Origin: Chaetoderma sp. LZ-2023a
Taxonomy: Eukaryota; Mollusca; Caudofoveata; Chaetodermatida; Chaetodermatidae
Assembly: GCA_034401795.1 (NCBI GenBank)
Contig: CM067366.1
Span: 82,403,891 to 82,467,890, forward strand
Reading direction: 5' to 3'
Length of the DNA stretch: 64,000 nt
In this document: positions 12,985 through 26,555 of the stretch, piece after piece
Layout of the letters: each line of letters starts with the position of its first letter
How positions within the stretch are numbered: position 1 is the stretch's first letter
Notes under the pieces: model-generated
Databases searched by the model: none
What the model was told of the DNA's origin: nothing
Seen by the model: the letters and a program-made list of their open reading frames with translations, nothing else
Position numbers and translations under genes: made by a program

Positions 12985-15900
12985 TTGGTTTCGTCAATGG
13001 GTTGCAGATATTCCACAAATGTCATGGATATCATAACATGTCAGACACATCGTTTCAATGGCGGAGACGCAACTGTCATTAAGTGCATGAGTGTTTCTGC
13101 AGCAGGGATAATATGTACTGTTGATTTTAGTGATATAATCAGGTCTTACAAACCTCCACTAAAATCTCTTATTGCAGGAGTCAGGTTTGAGCGAACCATT
13201 CTATAATATATGGATGTAAAGAGATTTCAGTGTTTAGACACCCTGGCTAATTTCTGGTTATTTAAGTCCAAATCTACCGAGCTGGCAGGGTTTCGTGTCT
13301 AATGTGAGTACTGAGCATTATGTTGCGACTTCAGTTATATTTAATGCAAAGGTTTTTCTTAATCCAGAAACAGATGAGGCTGTTTATAATAGTACAATGA
13401 AATTTGTGTGTGATGAAGCGCTTTCAGCAGGCATGCGGTGATAATGATTGATCCATCTTTCTTCCTAAATGTATATAAATTAAAGACAGGTAAATCACAT
13501 GGGTTTAAAACACAATTCATTCATCTTATAGATTTTCGACAGCTAGTGTCCTTCCTCGGAGCTGGTTGTAAAAATCATGGAAGGTAGAGGTTTGGAAGCA
13601 AAGTTCTTGCAAGAAAGTAATTCCCGAAGATCGTGGAAGGGAAAACATACACATACACTTCTACTTACAGCTTTGCGTGTTGCGATAATGCAACCAATAC
13701 TCCAGTTAACAGACAACGATGGGAAACTTAAAAGTAAAGACGATGACAACAGTAGTCTGGTTAAAGATATAAACTATGACTCATCATTTGAAACACAACA
13801 GAAACATCAGATATATTTTATACTACAAGGTATATTATAATCAGATAAACAACCTCACAATGTCGACAATGAAATGTTTTCAAAGCTTAAAGATCTTTAT
13901 ATAAGACTGTCATGCCTGTTGCATTGTGACCAGGGAATAGAAAAATATTCTGAATATATTCTACAAGAACTCAGTAAAATGTTAGACAAGATAACTTCTA
14001 AACATAAGAATGTGAGAACAGCACAACTTTGGCTAATGTATATAATATTAGTCTCTACAGCGTGTATGCTTATTAGAGTTGAAGGAACAGGCAATTGTGC
14101 ATTGTATATTAAACTAACACATGCTATGCTGCCATTTCTCGCCGCATACAACTATTATAAGTGCTGTAGTCTATATCTGCAAGCCACACGATGATCAAAA
14201 GACGCCTTTCTGAATGGATTGTTTGCTGTGCGTCGGACTGAAAACCTCTCTTGGTGTGGAACATGGACATATATGACAATAGCGCAGAGGTAAATGAGAT
14301 CTGGACAACAACACAGCGACCTTATCAACAAGACAACACAAAGAAACTACAAATACTAAATGGCTCCTATCTGTTCACTTTGTAACACGGTATGTAGATA
14401 TTATCCATACTCTCACTGATAGATATACTGGTGTATGGTCTGAACAGCATGGAGAAACAACAGCTGGTCACATCTACATCGACTATGATGATTTGAATAA
14501 ACTCATAGCATTCACGAGGAGTCATAAATCCATTTATAAATGATAAGATTCACAGTTGAAGAATATTGCAACATGTTTTATTGCTGATCAGCATGTTAAT
14601 GACGATGGTGCTAAAATATTGGTAATAAAATCGATAAACAAATCACAGACATGAAATATAGTGTTGCTTTGTTGAAAAGCTCCAACCAACAACATTTGCA
14701 TCGAATAGAAGTCCATCAAGTTAGAAAGTGGTAAAGACATATGCAAGGCATCTGCAGAAATCTACCAACGATTATTGTCTATTACATATGCAGGTTGATC
14801 TAGCTGATAAGACTGTTTTTGGTTATATATTCGCAACTGTATCATCCGCTCTATTTCATGAAGATGTACAAATGACAAAGAGACGAAAATCTCTCTTAGC
14901 TCAAAATAGATCCAACAATCTTATGTACAGACATTGTTGTGTTAAAGTTGCATCGAAGTTGTGTATGTGTGTGTCATTCTACATCGAATATCATTAGAGA
15001 CACGTTGTTCGTCTTTTGTCCAACAACTGAAATAAACACCCTTTCATTGAATTACTGGCAACTTATCTGAATAAAGGTGGTGTAGCAATCGACCATGTAG
15101 GTGATTGAGTTACTATGTAGGTGGGAGATCATTTTTGACATTCTCATCCCACTTGATTGATGCCCACCGCGGGCATACACTGAAGCTGATGTATCCAATG
15201 GCTTTTCCTTGCCTTTCTCCAAGCTGTGGAGTTCTCGTCATCAGGGGCTGATGATATTGGATATGTTTGTGGAAGTTGATGACAGAGCGCTCTTGCATTC
15301 CTTTCTTAAAGGTGCATGTTGTTTCCCCCCAAATATTGGGGGTTTTCACCACCTTTTGCATGTAATGAGGTAGCTTATGTTCCTTGACTGGGAATTTCCT
15401 GCAATTTCAGCTTTGTAAGTGAGATTGGTGTGGCTGCTTTGGAACCATTTGCTTTGGTCCATGCTTTTGCATAAATCACATTTGCCTTTGGGGCAAGCTT
15501 TGAACATGGACTTATATGACGGTCTAATGCCATCCAGGTTAGGTAGATGGGCGCTGACGATTTGGTCATTGATGCCTGTCCATCTCTACCACAGAGTGGA
15601 CAAGAACAATCTAGGGATAATGACAAGCCCGGTTGGGCCAACATTTCCAAACAATTTAGGACAATATTCAACGAGAAAATGTTTTCATCATCATGGGAAT
15701 CATTACCTATGAGAGCGAAAAAACGCCCCTGACAAGTACTCTGATGGGGTCTACAGTAAGGACAGAAACGTCATAAAGTCTGAACCACCAGGAAGCTCTG
15801 ACCCAGCCCAACGCATTCATTCCAAAGGTTTAGAAAACCAAGTTTATTTTCTCACATTTTGATCCATTTCCTTTCGCATACGGGCTGCCAATCATGTTCC

Positions 15901-16260
15901 TTCAAACCAGGAACCATATATACATCAGAAAAATAAGTTTTAATAATCCCCGTCATAACGGTTCAGTTGATCGTCTGTGCTGGACCAATCAAAAACAAGG
16001 TATTCATTAGCAGCCTGTCACAGTCAATCAGACGACATTTTCAAAACCGATCGGCTCCTGATTTTGCTATCGATGCAGCAGTGTTGGGCCATTCAGACAT
16101 TTTGTCTACAAACCAGCAGAAGATGTCAGGCTAATTGTCACATACATAGTTATTACAGCCAATGTATGTGATGAAGATGATGCAGTTATTGTTATTGTTC
16201 GTAGGGCTGTAGCATTTTCCAATATCCATACTACTGTAAAGGTAACTTTTGATAACACTG
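12985..16260 (+). pseudogene. Decayed gene of an uncharacterised multi-copy invertebrate family, copy 1
   Basis: Frames at 12,985-13,206, 13,577-13,840, 13,874-14,194, 14,728-14,997 and 15,977-16,171, plus frame-shifted stretches between and after them, read on the plus strand in a consistent order. The clearest block (13,874-14,194) contains 'RTAQLWLMYIILV' followed by 'EGTGNCALYIKLTHAMLPF'. I recall such a block from large unannotated proteins that are highly repeated in cnidarians, molluscs and other invertebrates. Near 16,240 there is an 'NTDVLILYL' phrase, like the DTDVLV-type acidic motif of the same family seen at 59.58 kb. Function unknown; a PIN/FEN-like nuclease or transposase role is a guess. 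Broken by many stops and shifts. The TIRs around it suggest a transposon cargo or enzyme. Confidence 0.6.
15113..15671 (-). pseudogene. Minus-strand coding-like segment inside the TIR element
   Basis: Two minus-strand frames follow each other: 15,375-15,671 (98 codons, with CPLCGRDG, a possible zinc-binding pair) and, shifted by one base, 15,113-15,361 (82 codons, with 'NIWGETTCTFKKGMQERS'). Composition looks protein-like rather than repeat-driven. It runs against the main gene of the element, so it may be a separate nested insertion. I do not recognise the family. Confidence 0.3.
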
Positions 16261-17142
16261 ATGTGCTTATTCTTTATTTACCATGCCAGTGATATAACAG
16301 ACATATTCATGCAAACAAAACAACAATGCATTTCTATTAATGCTGCTACGTGTAAGACTGCTTGGTCTTGAAATATGTACATGTATTCTGATTCTTCATT
16401 TGTTGTCCGGCTGTGATCTGACATTTTCCAGTATACTGTTACTTAAAAGACTGCAGTAATCAGAAATATTGACGGGTAGTAGGTGTATTTGGCGATGACA
16501 CCGCATCAAAGACTAATGTTACTGCAGATGGTGGCCGATTCGTGTTGACCCTATACAGTGGGGTTAACAAAGTAAAGAGGCTTGATGAACTACGTTACCT
16601 GAATGTAAGATCAATGAAATAAGTATCTATTGGACATATGCCGACTGAGGGTGGTGGTGGTGGTGGTGGTCTTAATTGTGATCTCGATGATAACTAGTAT
16701 ATGTAATCATTGCCATACTATCTTGTTCAGCTTTGGTCTAATCATTTATGTAACAAAGGGATTGCCCTCAGTATGTTTAATTATACATTAAAACATAGTC
16801 CTTATGCAAAACGACTGTTGTACTGCTAATATGTTACATTAACAAATGTATATAAGTTCAAGTTCATTATAAGACAATTAAAAAGTAAGCTAACTGAGAC
16901 ACCTGGTGAAACTTTTCTTTGATGTTGCCGCCAGCGCCAATACAGTTATCCTGTACATAGTACATACAATTATGTGATTATTTTTAACGCAATTGGCATC
17001 ATTTATTAAACATCCCAAAACAATTTTAAAGCATCAAATTCGATGCATATGCACGTTAACTCATGTACAGGATGATGCATTAACAGAATTCAAGCATTTT
17101 ACCTAAATAATAACGGTTTCATTTGATGTCTCCAAAATCAAC

Positions 17143-17241
17143 TTTCCCCAAGGTTGCACAGGGTTGCATTTAAGTACAGTTAGGGGACACCCATACGTTG
17201 ATGTTAGAGCAAAAATACGTTTATTATACTAAACATATGGG
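17143..17241 (-). repeat. Right terminal inverted repeat
   Basis: Reverse-complement partner of 11,871-11,971. Contains 'aaggttgcacagggttgc' and ends '...actaaacatatggg'. Confidence 0.75.
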
Positions 17242-17829
17242 TTCGGCTAAAATCGTGTCGACTATAAGGAAAAGGAATAGATCAGCTCAACATAAGTGTG
17301 GTGATTACCCCAAACATAATGCACATATTACAGTTTGCTGAAATGTGACATGGCGGGAATAGCATGAAGTGACTGCCTACCTTAGCTTAATAATACATTG
17401 TGCTATAATGTGCATAATATATAATAATCTGAATGAACTGTGATGAGATGAGCGGTTTCCATGTCCTACTCACGATACTATTGGTTTGCACTGCCGATTC
17501 AAGAGCCTTTAATAAATCATGACAGAATGAATCTATATTATATGGATCTTTGCCTTGTTTCATATGACTGTTAACAAACTCTCGTAGCCATATTGAAACT
17601 GTCTCAAAGGTGTTAATAATTTATTAGGCGTTAGGTGTATAAAGTGGTATTGCAGGGTTTGGATATGGGCGATTTGTTGTTGCTGGTAGTGAAGCGTGTC
17701 CATGCTTATCTAGAGTGAATATACATGATATGTTGCGTACGTTAATTGCCTATTTACAACACTGCAGGAGAAATACAGTGATATACATCTATCACACGCA
17801 GACGAAGGTGTCTGTCCCAATTCACTTAC
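17242..17829. other. Non-coding, nothing recognised
   Basis: AT-rich sequence with no frame of interest between the TIR element and the pyrimidine tract. Confidence 0.3.
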
Positions 17830-17915
17830 TTACTATGTATTTGTATCTTTTTCTCTCATGCTCCTTTCATTTCCTTCTCTTTTTCTCTCACATTACTCTT
17901 TATGTCTATCTTTCG

Positions 17916-17978
<63 letters not shown>

Positions 17979-18255
17979 GTATCTTCATCTCTCTTTGGTT
18001 CCCTCTCCGTTTCTCCTCCTTTGCTCTCCGCCCCTACTTCCCCTCGCCCCATCACTCTGACTCTCTCACTTTCTCTTTCCTTCACACTCGGGAACTATTC
18101 CCATTCACTGTCCCAATCTCCTTTCATCGTTCTACTTACGCTTCGTTTCCTTCCATCTCTAATTCTCTCTCGCCCTCCTCTCTCGCCATCTTCCTTCTGC
18201 TATCAATCTCTTCTTCACACACCCATTCTTCTCTCTATCTCAAGGTCTCTCTCTT

Positions 18256-18299
<44 letters not shown>

Positions 18300-18310
18300 T
18301 CTATCTCTCT
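17830..18310. repeat. ~480-bp polypyrimidine tract with two (TC)n cores
   Basis: Nearly all C/T on the plus strand, with pure (TC)n at about 17,917-17,973 and 18,259-18,297. The two long overlapping frames through it encode Ser/Leu/Phe-rich peptides and are not genes. Mirror-type polypurine/polypyrimidine tracts of this length can in principle form triplexes. Confidence 0.9.
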
Positions 18311-18904
18311 GCCTCAGTCGGTTATTATCATCTTCTGTATGAACTCATGAATATATGGGAAGCTCTAGAGGCACTAACTTAATGCAATGCCAATCATTCA
18401 AGAGAACGGTTACAGTGTTTACAGTTGTCAGCTAATTTCAAGGGACGGTGTTGCTGTCTTGCAAACTAATGAGATGAATAATATTCAAAGTTTATTTCTT
18501 ATGTTCATAAGAATCTTGTTGCTGCTGTTGCTATGCTAAGATTCACCTGGAAATACTTCATATTGATTAATTGTTAGTTCATTGTAGCTCAATAAATCAG
18601 CTGGTTGTTGCATACACATTATAGGTGTCTTTCGCTATGGACAGGCGCTGCTTCCATTGGCGGTCAATAGTAGCTGCCATTTAAACAAATACAACGCATT
18701 TCAATAGCACAAATGACGAACTTGACCCTTATGTATAACTGTTTCAGCGAAAGAATCAATATACGACCAGCTAATACACTGCTGCGGTTGTCCTTATTGG
18801 TCCGGATAAAATCAATGTTAACATGACATGAACAACGAATAAATAAGCATGACATTTACCTGTGAAAATGTTAGAGGTCGCATATAACAGCTCAGGCAGA
18901 AATT
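18311..18904. other. Non-coding, nothing recognised
   Basis: Mixed sequence without a supported gene between the pyrimidine tract and block B. Confidence 0.3.
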
Positions 18905-20306
18905 GTACTACTATTTGAGAAGATAAGTGCCTGATTAAAAACCCCCTAGATATAATGCATGGAGGTGTGCGAGTCTGTGCGAGCGAGCGTACGCCTGTGT
19001 GTGAACGTGCGCATGTTTACGCATTGCTTTTCCTATATTAGCAACTAGGCAAATCTCACAATACACTGCCGACACTTTTAGCAACGCTAGCTAGAATAAG
19101 ATTATAGAATCAGAGGGTTTAATCTGAAATTTCTTCTGCCTCAATAGACAACAATACGGCTGAAGTCCACAATTCTCAGATTAACCACACATTACCATGC
19201 TGCAATTTAATACCATAATGAAACAGCGACATGGTGACTTTGGAGATGCGCTTTCATAATGATTCATTAACGAACACCGAGTAATGTGGATTGGTCAGCT
19301 CAATTAAATCAAAATATTGTGGCACATGTTGTGATTCGCGAAATTTGCACAAATTTGTGCTCTTAGAAAATAACAATTACATTCTGAGTTCGTTAATTCC
19401 TAATTAGTTATACGATGCATACATTTTCACATGAGGTAGAGTTTTGAAGCATGGAGTTGCATTTTCTGTTTTAAGGACTAAAATTGAAATTTGTCGGTAT
19501 GTCTTGGACGTGAGCGCTCATGTATCATGTGAGGAACTAACCAAGCTGAACACAGTAGGAACGCAGCACTGCTACGGTGCCCTATAATAATTCCCAAAAA
19601 GTTCGCCTTTAATTTCAACAATAGAAAACTTAGGCCTTAATATATACACTGTTTTTCTATAGTTTTTAGATTTCGTCTTAACAATTATATATCACGGTTA
19701 CCAATAGCTATATTGTCTTCTGACTCAGCCCCCACTGTAACAAAGCACTAGAGAAATACTTAGCGACCTGGAAACATTGAGCATGTTTTCTCATCGCATT
19801 TGCATTGAGGGAGTCGTCAACATTGTCATTAAACACTGATGCACGGATTGATTTATGCACATGAATTACAAAACACCGTATCCAGTACTTAGTATATGGC
19901 AAGAAAATTACAGACAATAGATGCATAGCTGTGACATTCCATGAATTACCATAGCAACTTTGCGCGGTAGCATGTACATATCTCTGTCACAGAGATGCCT
20001 CGTGTATGTGGTATTTGAACAGAAGGAGACAGATGGCCATTATTAGGTCTAATGTAACAGCTAATCGGAGAAATATTTAAGACAGGCTTATAATAAAGTG
20101 TGTGCTGCCGGTCTTCAAATGAACACAGTCTAGGTGATCTTATTTAGGACCCTGATAATATAGCGTTATTACTTTTAAAGAGATCTAATGACAAAAACAT
20201 GTATCGAGGCAGTGCGAGTGTAAGAGCTATTCTTGGAGGTATGGATGCGGATATAGTCCTGGCGCGCGTGGGGTGGCCGGGCATAACATAGCAACTCCTC
20301 GATGTT

Positions 20307-20558
20307 CTAAGCAGAATTATTAGCGATCTGTTCTTGGAAGAAGGCAATGGCTGATTCCGGTCCTCCAACAGATTGAGCCAATCTGTCACTCAGATATATG
20401 GCGTCCCAATAAAGAAACGTCACCCTGTTGGCTGCTGTCCCAATCAAATGAAGCATGTCCATAGAGACAGAGCTAACGCTGCTACATCCTCGCGACCACT
20501 CTCCCCCTAATCGAATAATGTATTTTACACATTTGAACTTGGAATCACAGTATCTCAT
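20307..20558 (-). pseudogene. Coding-like fragment of unknown family in block B
   Basis: An 83-codon minus-strand frame with non-repetitive composition, including 'LHLIGTAANRVTFLYWDAIY' and then 'SVGGPESAIAFFQEQ'. It lies in a ~390-bp segment (20,255-20,640) absent from block A, so it came with an insertion or was replaced in A. It could be an exon or a fragment captured by a mobile element; no family recognised and no flanking splice sites argued. Confidence 0.3.
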
Positions 20559-20644
20559 TTTTACAGTAATGATGCATGGCTATGTAAGCTGTTGAAAATT
20601 TTGAAACTAGTTTGACTAAAATGTGGCACTGTCATAGATTATTT

Positions 20645-21700
<1,056 letters not shown>

Positions 21701-21885
21701 AGGTTTCCCATAAATTAGAATGTCTGTAGCAAAACTAATTGGATTTTATCTCGCGCACTGGCCCCTGACTGCCCACACATTTGCCCACTCATCTGTTTTC
21801 CCGCCCACACGCCCGTCCGCTTACCTGCCCACTCACCCGTGTGCCCACCCCTGACCTATGCTCGCTTGCCCACCCACATTTTTAG
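21701..21885. repeat. Degenerate CCCAC-rich minisatellite
   Basis: Recurring 'tgcccac' phrases about 12-16 bp apart (21,767-21,875). Present only in block B. Non-coding. Confidence 0.5.
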
Positions 21886-22639
21886 AAGCTGTACAAAATA
21901 TATAGCAGGTTCAAAAGGCAAGCAGCATAATAAAACAATTAGTTCAAATTCTGAAAACGATTCGATTGGCAGGCGTTATTGCGTTGTTCATGAGGCTTCA
22001 TACTTTTCTATCGTTGAGGTAAGTCTTCCTTCTAACGCTTCATGAACTGGTTATAGACACCAAGCCAACATCTGGATAGACTCAGCCAGGTCATCACACG
22101 GATCGACTGCTGTTAACATTACTAATTACTACAGGCAGGAGATGACTATTTTCGTTCATTTGAACTACGAGTAAAAGTGCAAATTTTCTGTCTGCCCCTT
22201 CCTAATTATATTGCACTCTATGTAAGCACATCAGCCTGAGAAACAGAGTTCACGTGGTGATATGTTAGAAATAGAACCAGCCTTGCCCCACAACCCTCCA
22301 CATCTCAGTAACAGCACACACGTCACTGGATTGAAACAACAGGTGTCTGAAATGGCATATAGCATGCATAGACTGAATGTTATTATATATTTTCTTTTCC
22401 ACTAGCATATTTCTAAAGTTTCGCTAACTGCAGAGTGATGAGAATTTGCTGTACCAGCTGTGAGGTTTTCTACCACTTCATCTTCTTCATTTTAATGAGA
22501 ACCCCATATGGAGGGTACTGGCGAACATTCAAATACTTGAACTCAACTGTATTACTGCTTTCACACTACACTTATCAGATTATGCAACACGTATACTTTC
22601 AACATAAATCCTAAATCCATTGTTAGGGAAACCATATGG

Positions 22640-22807
22640 CCGACTAGACAATAAAAGAAGAACTAACCTCGCAACAACAACTTTATTGTGCATTGCTCAC
22701 AAATAAATATCACAAGCAACTTAGATTAAAAAATTCCACTGTAGAAATCTGCGAACAATTTTAGCTCCATCCTTCATTGCTGGTTGGGCAGCAATAACAT
22801 TCCAATT
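22640..22807. mobile_element. Block B-specific ~170-bp insertion
   Basis: Block A runs straight from 'gaaatcgtatggc' (near 6503) to 'tttcgaaatgcatggttta', while block B has about 170 extra bases between the matching phrases. The insert holds 'aacaacaactttattgtgca' and no coding frame. Ends and target duplication are not clear, so deletion from A remains possible. Confidence 0.35.
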
Positions 22808-22864
22808 GCTTACGAAACAAAGCGCATGATTTAACAAAACATCAGCGTCACACTGACAGGATAT

Positions 22865-24130
22865 TGGTGAAAATCTTGGCATTTTGCATTTCCAAATCTA
22901 GCTTTGTATCAAGATCACAATGACATTGACCTCAAAAGTCTGAATGTATGTGCTGCTCCTCCTGGTTGAAGTAACTATATGGCGATGCTTAGTTTCAATA
23001 ATTTGACTAATTCTGAAATAAAGGCCAGACGAGCTAAGCAGAACCAAATTGGTAAAATCTGCACTTTATGCAAATGGTACAATGACCTCATGGTCTTAAT
23101 AGGAGTATGCTGCATCTGCTTGATATATGTAAACATAAGTTCAGGTTTAATCCCTCACACGAGGCTGAACCAATCCTTAGATATAAAACGATATGTTGAA
23201 CAAAACCAAAAACCTAGCCATATACAATAGAGTATTATATCAAGGTCACGATGGCCTTAACCTTTGCCCTCAATAACAATGTTCCCCCTCCAGTTGATAT
23301 ATGTAATTATGTGTCCAAGTTTAGCCTCAAGATGGTGGCGCCATGACGAGATATATGACGCTATGTTGAGCTAAACCAAAAACATAACCGTAAGAAATAG
23401 TTTTATACTAAGGTCACGGTGACCTTGAACTTTGACCTTATGACCTCAATATCATTGTGCTCCATCCCCTTGTTATAAGGAAGCACTGTTCCAAACTTAG
23501 TCCAAATAGGCTGAAGCCATGTCGAGATATAATACGATATGTTGAGCTAAAGCAAGATGTATCTGTAAAAGGTAGCGTCTTATACCAAGGTCACAGTGAC
23601 CTTGAACTTTGTCCTCATCATCTCAATATCATTGTGCACCATCCTGTTGATAGAATGAAGCATGCGTCCAAGTTTAATCCCAGTAGGGTGAAGACATGCT
23701 CAGATATAAGATAATATGTTGGCTAAACGCAAAACTTTGACCTTTAACCTCTTGACGAAAATATCATTGTGCTCCATCCCGTCGGTCTCAGGAAGCATGT
23801 GCCTAAGTTTAGTCCCAATAAGCTGAAGTCATGCCGAGATATAAGACGATATGTGCAAGATAAATACAAAACTTAACCATAACAAGTAGAGTTGTATACC
23901 AAGTTCTCCATGACCTTGACCTTTGGCCTCATTAGCTCAGTATCATTGTGCTCCATCCCCATGATATAAGGAAGCATGTGTCCAAACCTTGTCCCATTCG
24001 GGTGAACCGATCCTGAGATATAAACTTAACCAAGTTTGGACGCCAACAAACATACATACAAACAGATAAACAGACAAACAGATAAACAGACAGACGACGC
24101 AACAGTATCCATCGATATATTGGCAAAATT
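22865..24130. repeat. ~140-180-bp tandem module array, block B version
   Basis: At least six units, with the phrase 'tatcattgtgctccatccc' near 23,450, 23,765 and 23,943 and a close variant near 23,625. Each unit is followed by 'gagatataaga' and a GGTCA..TGACC-like inverted pair. The array ends at the tail 'tttggacgccaacaaacata' and GACAGATAAACA runs (24,030-24,105). Block A has two to three units, so array length changed after duplication. Confidence 0.75.
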
Positions 24131-24929
24131 CTAATTTTCGCCAATTACTATGGAACCCATTGAACATCGCATGTCTCTTCTCGATATGTCGGTATTAGTG
24201 TCAAAAGAATCACTTCTCCTAATGCATCCTACTGATGGATATGAGGTGGATGAGTGGGGCGGCGTTTGTGTGGGTGATGGCGGGAGGGCGTTAGGGTGGG
24301 GTGAATGGTCGCGAGATATCGCGAACGGACACTTGTTGCAGATTTTGCTTATGAATGCCTTCGTACAGCTCAACTTCTCGTCCGTCTCCGCGTATTCACT
24401 CGAAAAATAGCTTGCCCAACTCAAGTTCAGCTGACGAGTGTTAGCCCACGTCCAAGTTAATCGTGGCGACTGTTTTGTTATCGATCAAACCTCAGCCTAT
24501 GTTCTTCGTGTTGCTAGATGAGTGGTGGATGTGTTCGAAGGACTCTCTATATATCATCCAGCTATGAAGCAATATCTTTGGCCGAGTCCCTCGAGCCGCA
24601 GCGCACCTTATTTTAAAATGTGCTTTTCTAGAAAATTATGTTGTATCAGCATCAAGCTACAGAAAAAGGGAATATTCTCATCGATCTACACGCATCACAC
24701 AGTGAAAGACATATCTGAGCATTTAATCCCTTGACCACTACAACACCTAGAGTATAGAAAGAGCAGTTGACACAATATAAAACACTAAATATCATTATAT
24801 GACAACAGCCACTTTCAATCAAATTGCTTTCAAATGTTGCACATGTTTATCAGTCACATGGAATATAGATAAAATATTATGTCCCCAGTCTGATTGTACA
24901 TGTATCCTGAATGAGCTAAGGAAGAATTA

Positions 24930-25120
24930 TTCACATGTCTTCCAGTTTATGTGTGTCTAGAAGATGCTAGCGGTTACTTACCTCTAAGCTAATGATGACT
25001 TAGCCATGTGTCTTCCAGTTTATGTGTGTCTAGAAGATGCTGGATGCTACTTGCCTCTGTATATGGAATGAGCCAAAGCTGACTTGCCTTGTGTCTGAAA
25101 GATGCTGACAACTGATGGTG
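24930..25120. repeat. ~72-bp tandem duplication, block B
   Basis: The phrase 'cttccagtttatgtgtgtct' occurs at about 24,939 and 25,013, followed by 'agaagatgct'. It matches the block A duplication at 8130-8310. Confidence 0.7.
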
Positions 25121-25469
25121 ACTTGTCTCTGACAACAGGACAAGACTGAGCAAGACAAAACAAGATATGGCTTAGTGAATTCAGATGAGTTGAAGTTTGC
25201 TCTGCGGTAGATTTCTACGAAAGTTACTCGCCCTCATAAATTCATGGACACTGCAAGTCATAAGTAAATTTTATCTAGCTGTCTAACCGTTACTCTCATA
25301 CCTGATCGGTAGCTAAAATTAAATCCCAACATTGTACCAGCAAAAGTAGTGTGAGGTATGACCTTTGATTCTGGTGTACATTCTCTCATTACACCGAGTG
25401 GATGTGCTAAGTCCGGCGAGGAGAACCATGTCGTATCATCGCAACACTGGGGCGATCAGATCTGCCACT

Positions 25470-25850
25470 CAATTATATGACGTCACTATCATTTACCTCA
25501 CATATAGGCAGCGTCACGATCATAATAGTATAATCACTCTGACATGAAGCTCGAAAAGTCTGTCAAGTGTACGAATTGCTTGTCTTTGATGAATTTACAA
25601 ATTGATAATCCATTCTGTTGAATATTTGGAAACTAATTTGAGTGTGCGCTGCTGCTTCCATAGGCAACAAGAGCCCCCAGTCAAATTAGCTTCAAAATAT
25701 TCAACGACTTACATTTTATTGTTACACTTAAAATTGGAATTCTGGAAATTCATGCTACAAAGAATATAAATCGACCCAAACACGCGCAAAACATGGACGG
25801 ATCTTAGGTAGAAATGGGCGGGGCTTAACTTGAAATGGATCCATAGATTT
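25470..25850 (-). mobile_element. Hairpin MITE, copy 3 (reverse orientation)
   Basis: Block B counterpart of copy 2. The hairpin is at about 25,615-25,705 ('ttgaatatttggaaactaat' and 'attagcttcaaaatattcaa'). The GC-rich end 'gaaatgggcggggctta' lies near 25,811, and TGACGTCA occurs near 25,479. Confidence 0.7.
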
Positions 25851-25933
25851 GAGTCAAGTATAGAAGAGAAATTAATAAAACATTGACCTTCAGCGGAACC
25901 ACACTAGTACAGAATTGAATAGAGAAAATGCGA

Positions 25934-25942
25934 TAATACTAT
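25934..25942. repeat. 9-bp direct repeat, left (LINE target duplication)
   Basis: TAATACTAT here is repeated exactly at 43,596-43,604, directly outside the two outer ends of the LINE copy. This is the expected signature of target-primed insertion. Confidence 0.6.
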
Positions 25943-26555
25943 GTATGATTATTGTATTCTGCAGCTGTAGTAGTAGAAACATCCTACAGCTGCAATCAGC
26001 CGCTTTTGATATTTTTTTCTACTGTGTCTTGTCCTGAGCCAAACTCCATTGTTTCCTCAGGTCTGAGTTCTGCTTTCTTGAGGTCACCTCGTAACACGCC
26101 TAACAGATTTATGCAATGACGTCCTCTCCTGTTTTTATATTTGCAGGCTCCCAGTAAGGCGACTTCCACGGCTCTCTGTGCTGGTGTATCTTCTGGCGTT
26201 CGTAGCACATGGTCAAACTCCTGTTTTTATATTTGCAGGCTCCCAGTAAGGCAACTTCCACGGCTCTCTGTGCCGGTGTATCTTCTGGCGTTCGTAGCAC
26301 ATGGTCAAACATGGACCATCTTTGCTGGGCGACTTTTACACATCTTGTATAGTGCATCGTTGGAAATTATGCTGTCTGGTAATCGGTGTTCAGTGATGAT
26401 GTTTGCACTTGCAGACATCGGTTTGTCTATAGCGTCCTTTTATGCTTCCCAGCTGTTATCGTTATAAAGTATCAAGGATACGCAGCTTGCTTTGTATACA
26501 TGTATTCTTCTTGTTAAAGGCATCGTTGATATACGAATTCATAGCTTTCAGAAGG
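25943..26555 (-). pseudogene. LINE copy 1, 3' part (C-terminal reverse transcriptase region)
   Basis: Minus-strand reading gives 'HVLRTPEDTPAQRAVEVALL', typical of the C-terminal region of the endonuclease-reverse-transcriptase proteins of marine-invertebrate non-LTR retrotransposons. The same region occurs uninterrupted in copy 2 (56.2-57.4 kb). The 3' end is at the left, marked by 'ctgcagctgtag' repeats, and it abuts the direct repeat TAATACTAT. A 92-bp tandem duplication (26,131-26,314) shifts the frame. The gene is cut at 26,555 by the Polinton and resumes at 41,220. Confidence 0.8.
26131..26314. repeat. 92-bp tandem duplication inside the LINE
   Basis: 'gtttttatatttgcaggctc' starts at 26,131 and again at 26,223, and the following ~90 bases match with very few differences. 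92 is not a multiple of three, so the duplication breaks the reading frame. High similarity implies a recent event. Confidence 0.9.

Larger units (their letters stand above)
11871..17241. mobile_element. DNA-transposon-like element with ~100-bp terminal inverted repeats
   Basis: The left end reads 'tagtataataaacg' (about 11,881-11,894) and then 'gcaaccctgtgcaacctt' (about 11,947-11,964). The right end carries the reverse complement of both in mirrored order (about 17,150-17,167 and 17,218-17,231), giving arms of about 100 bp over an element of 5.37 kb. I see no matching target duplication. The interior carries plus-strand pieces of a decayed gene (12,985-16,260), whose relative at 58.8-62.8 kb suggests a repeated, possibly transposon-encoded family. 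All frames are broken, so this copy is dead. Confidence 0.75.

Noticed and set aside
17715..18382. 211- and 174-codon Ser/Leu-rich frames
   Set aside because: Produced by the pyrimidine tract; the second reads the same tract in another frame.
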